NCBI GenBank assembly: GCA_964390905.1
Contig: CAYMLO010000039.1
Span: 3,566 to 67,565, forward strand
Source: JAFGLZ01 sp964390905
Lineage (GTDB): Bacteria; Planctomycetota; Phycisphaerae; UBA1845; JAFGLZ01
Direction of reading: 5' to 3'
Length of the DNA: 64,000 nucleotides
Below the pieces are notes generated by a model. The model did not search any database, was not told the DNA's origin, and saw only the letters and a program-made list of their open reading frames with translations. Of this stretch, positions 63,154 through 64,000 are shown one piece after another (position 1 is the stretch's first letter; every line of letters starts with the position of its first letter). Both the position numbers and the translations under genes were made by a program.

Positions 63154-63773
63154 AGGGGTCCACCCCTGCACGAACGCCATGGAGATACGGGAGCGATGCT
63201 CGCTCCTCGGATTGGGGCGGAGCGGTATCGGCAAGGCGTTGAGGGGCTCATGGACTGCGGCGGCCATGACGCCGCTTTGGATCTCGCCCCACGACACGGC
63301 AGGTCCGGGACGGCGTTTCGAATCCAACCGCGGCTCCGCCGCGAGCCAAAGCGCCGCCGCTGGCGGCGCACTCCATACGGATCCACGTTTCGCTCCATGC
63401 CATTCGACGCCCACCCGACTGGCGGGCGCGTGCAGACCCTCGTCCGCGACGGCGACTTGCTGTTAGAATATGACTACAAGAAGACAACGGAGAGTAAACG
63501 GGACAGCTTGCTGAACCGTGGGAAGTAGCACGGCTGGGATCACTATGGAGGGCGATCCGTGGATTGGTCGCGCAGGCCCTGACACACGCCACACGACGGA
63601 GGAAGGGCTGGCCAAGATCCTCGCCCAAGACGATCTGGTCCGAGCAGCGACCAGCCAGCCGGGGCGATGGAGCCAGATGCCCTGGAAGTCGCCGTAGGGA
63701 GCTTGCGACGATGGGTCAAGGCGACCCGCCCGAACATCGTGGAGAGCACAGGCCGAACAGAGGGCTCCGACTG
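63154..63773. other. 620-base gap with GC-rich hairpins, no supported gene
   Basis: A short stem (AGGGG/CCCCT, loop TCCA, 63154-63167) follows the preceding stop but has no T-run. Open frames on both strands lack protein-like character. The palindrome pair at 63329-63369 is described separately. The remainder shows nothing I can support. Confidence 0.4.
63329..63369. repeat. Two adjacent GC-rich hairpins, REP-like
   Basis: First stem CGCGGC/GCCGCG (63329-63343, loop TCC); second stem GCGCCGCC/GGCGGCGC (63351-63369, loop GCT). Both are perfect and separated by seven bases. Such paired palindromes are typical of dispersed REP/BIME elements, though chance in GC-rich DNA is possible. Confidence 0.5.
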
Positions 63774-64000
63774 ATGTGGCTTCGGCGCGCCCTTCTAGTC
63801 CCTGCCCTACGAAGTCGCATGCGTGTTATGGTCGTCCCGCACGATTGTGTGAAGCTCTATGCCGTCGAGTGTTCGTCGGACGAGGTCAGCGAGTTAGAGG
63901 CGCTGGACGGAAGGGTCGCTGTCGATCTGATGAACCTCGTGCGGTACGAGGTAGGCGGAACCACTCAGGGGTCGGGAGTTCGCGTGTTCTGCTTCGGCCG
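63774..64000 (+). CDS. Possible hypothetical gene, 3'-truncated by the window edge
   Basis: An open frame runs from ATG 63774 (or ATG 63819) to the last base. The second start gives MRVMVVPHDCVKLYAVECSS and then an acidic, helix-like stretch (DEVSELEALDGRVAVDLMN). Length so far is 61-76 residues. No ribosome site is strong. No family is recognised. The frame being open to the edge is the only positive evidence. Confidence 0.3.
   Translation, partial: MWLRRALLVPALRSRMRVMVVPHDCVKLYAVECSSDEVSELEALDGRVAVDLMNLVRYEVGGTTQGSGVRVFCFG

Noticed and set aside
60811..63414. An 867-codon minus-strand open frame
   Set aside because: It lies opposite the TIM-barrel gene, whose translation has a signal peptide and recognisable domains. 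The antisense frame is Arg/Val/Ala-rich without motifs and reflects high GC.

Overview
This 64 kb window is GC-rich and densely coding. It has no tRNA, rRNA, CRISPR array or intact mobile element that I can see. The gene content points to a Planctomycetota bacterium, or at least a member of the PVC group. The signs are HzsA-like/PSCyt-type multihaem proteins, several neutral-ceramidase-like paralogues, a long Hanks-type kinase with one membrane helix, right-handed beta-helix surface proteins, and many exported glycosidases and esterases. Family assignments come from motifs read by eye; no database search was run.

Layout. (1) 1-11.0 kb: a 5'-truncated GH30-like glycosidase; a minus-strand group (propeller glycosidase, Tat-exported DapA-like lyase, ceramidase-like hydrolase); then two plus-strand secreted proteins (TPR + beta-helix, and a propeller). 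(2) 11.2-25.7 kb: a plus-strand cluster with two ceramidase-like genes joined by an ATGA overlap, two triheme HzsA-like proteins flanking an esterase + alpha-toroid fusion, and an esterase + GH39 fusion. (3) 25.8-32.8 kb: a decayed response-regulator fragment, a 1433-residue Ser/Thr kinase ending in two LPP20-like domains, and a TolB-N-like + TPR lipoprotein, closed by a nested inverted repeat. (4) 32.8-41.3 kb: a C45-type Ntn hydrolase, a GH42-like protein, an alpha-toroid protein and a beta-helix protein. (5) 41.4-44.7 kb: a small hypothetical gene and an MBOAT + SGNH pair. (6) 44.9-52.8 kb: a minus-strand operon (GH67-like, GH106-like, CE15-like, membrane protein) with a decayed gene fragment upstream. 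(7) 53.2-64 kb: two tandem giant beta-helix proteins with a strong terminator behind them, a TIM-barrel protein flanked by duplicated jelly rolls, GC-rich hairpins, and a possible 3'-truncated gene at the edge.

How the genes may work together. Nearly every long protein carries an export signal, so the window reads as an extracytoplasmic glycan-processing locus. Probable activities are glucuronoyl, acetyl and feruloyl ester cleavage, and alpha-glucuronidase, rhamnosidase, xylosidase and galactosidase hydrolysis, which would suit acetylated glucuronoxylan or rhamnose- and uronate-rich polysaccharide. No SusC/D pair, sugar ABC transporter or sulfatase is present.

Most interesting points. Four exported proteins share one Cys-Gly...Pro-x-Leu-Pro / hydrophobic / Arg tail that looks like a dedicated C-terminal anchoring signal, and three of their genes share an identical ribosome-binding context. 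Two HzsA-like triheme proteins sit among esterases with no sign of anammox. A kinase with duplicated LPP20-like domains lies beside a TolB-N-like lipoprotein.
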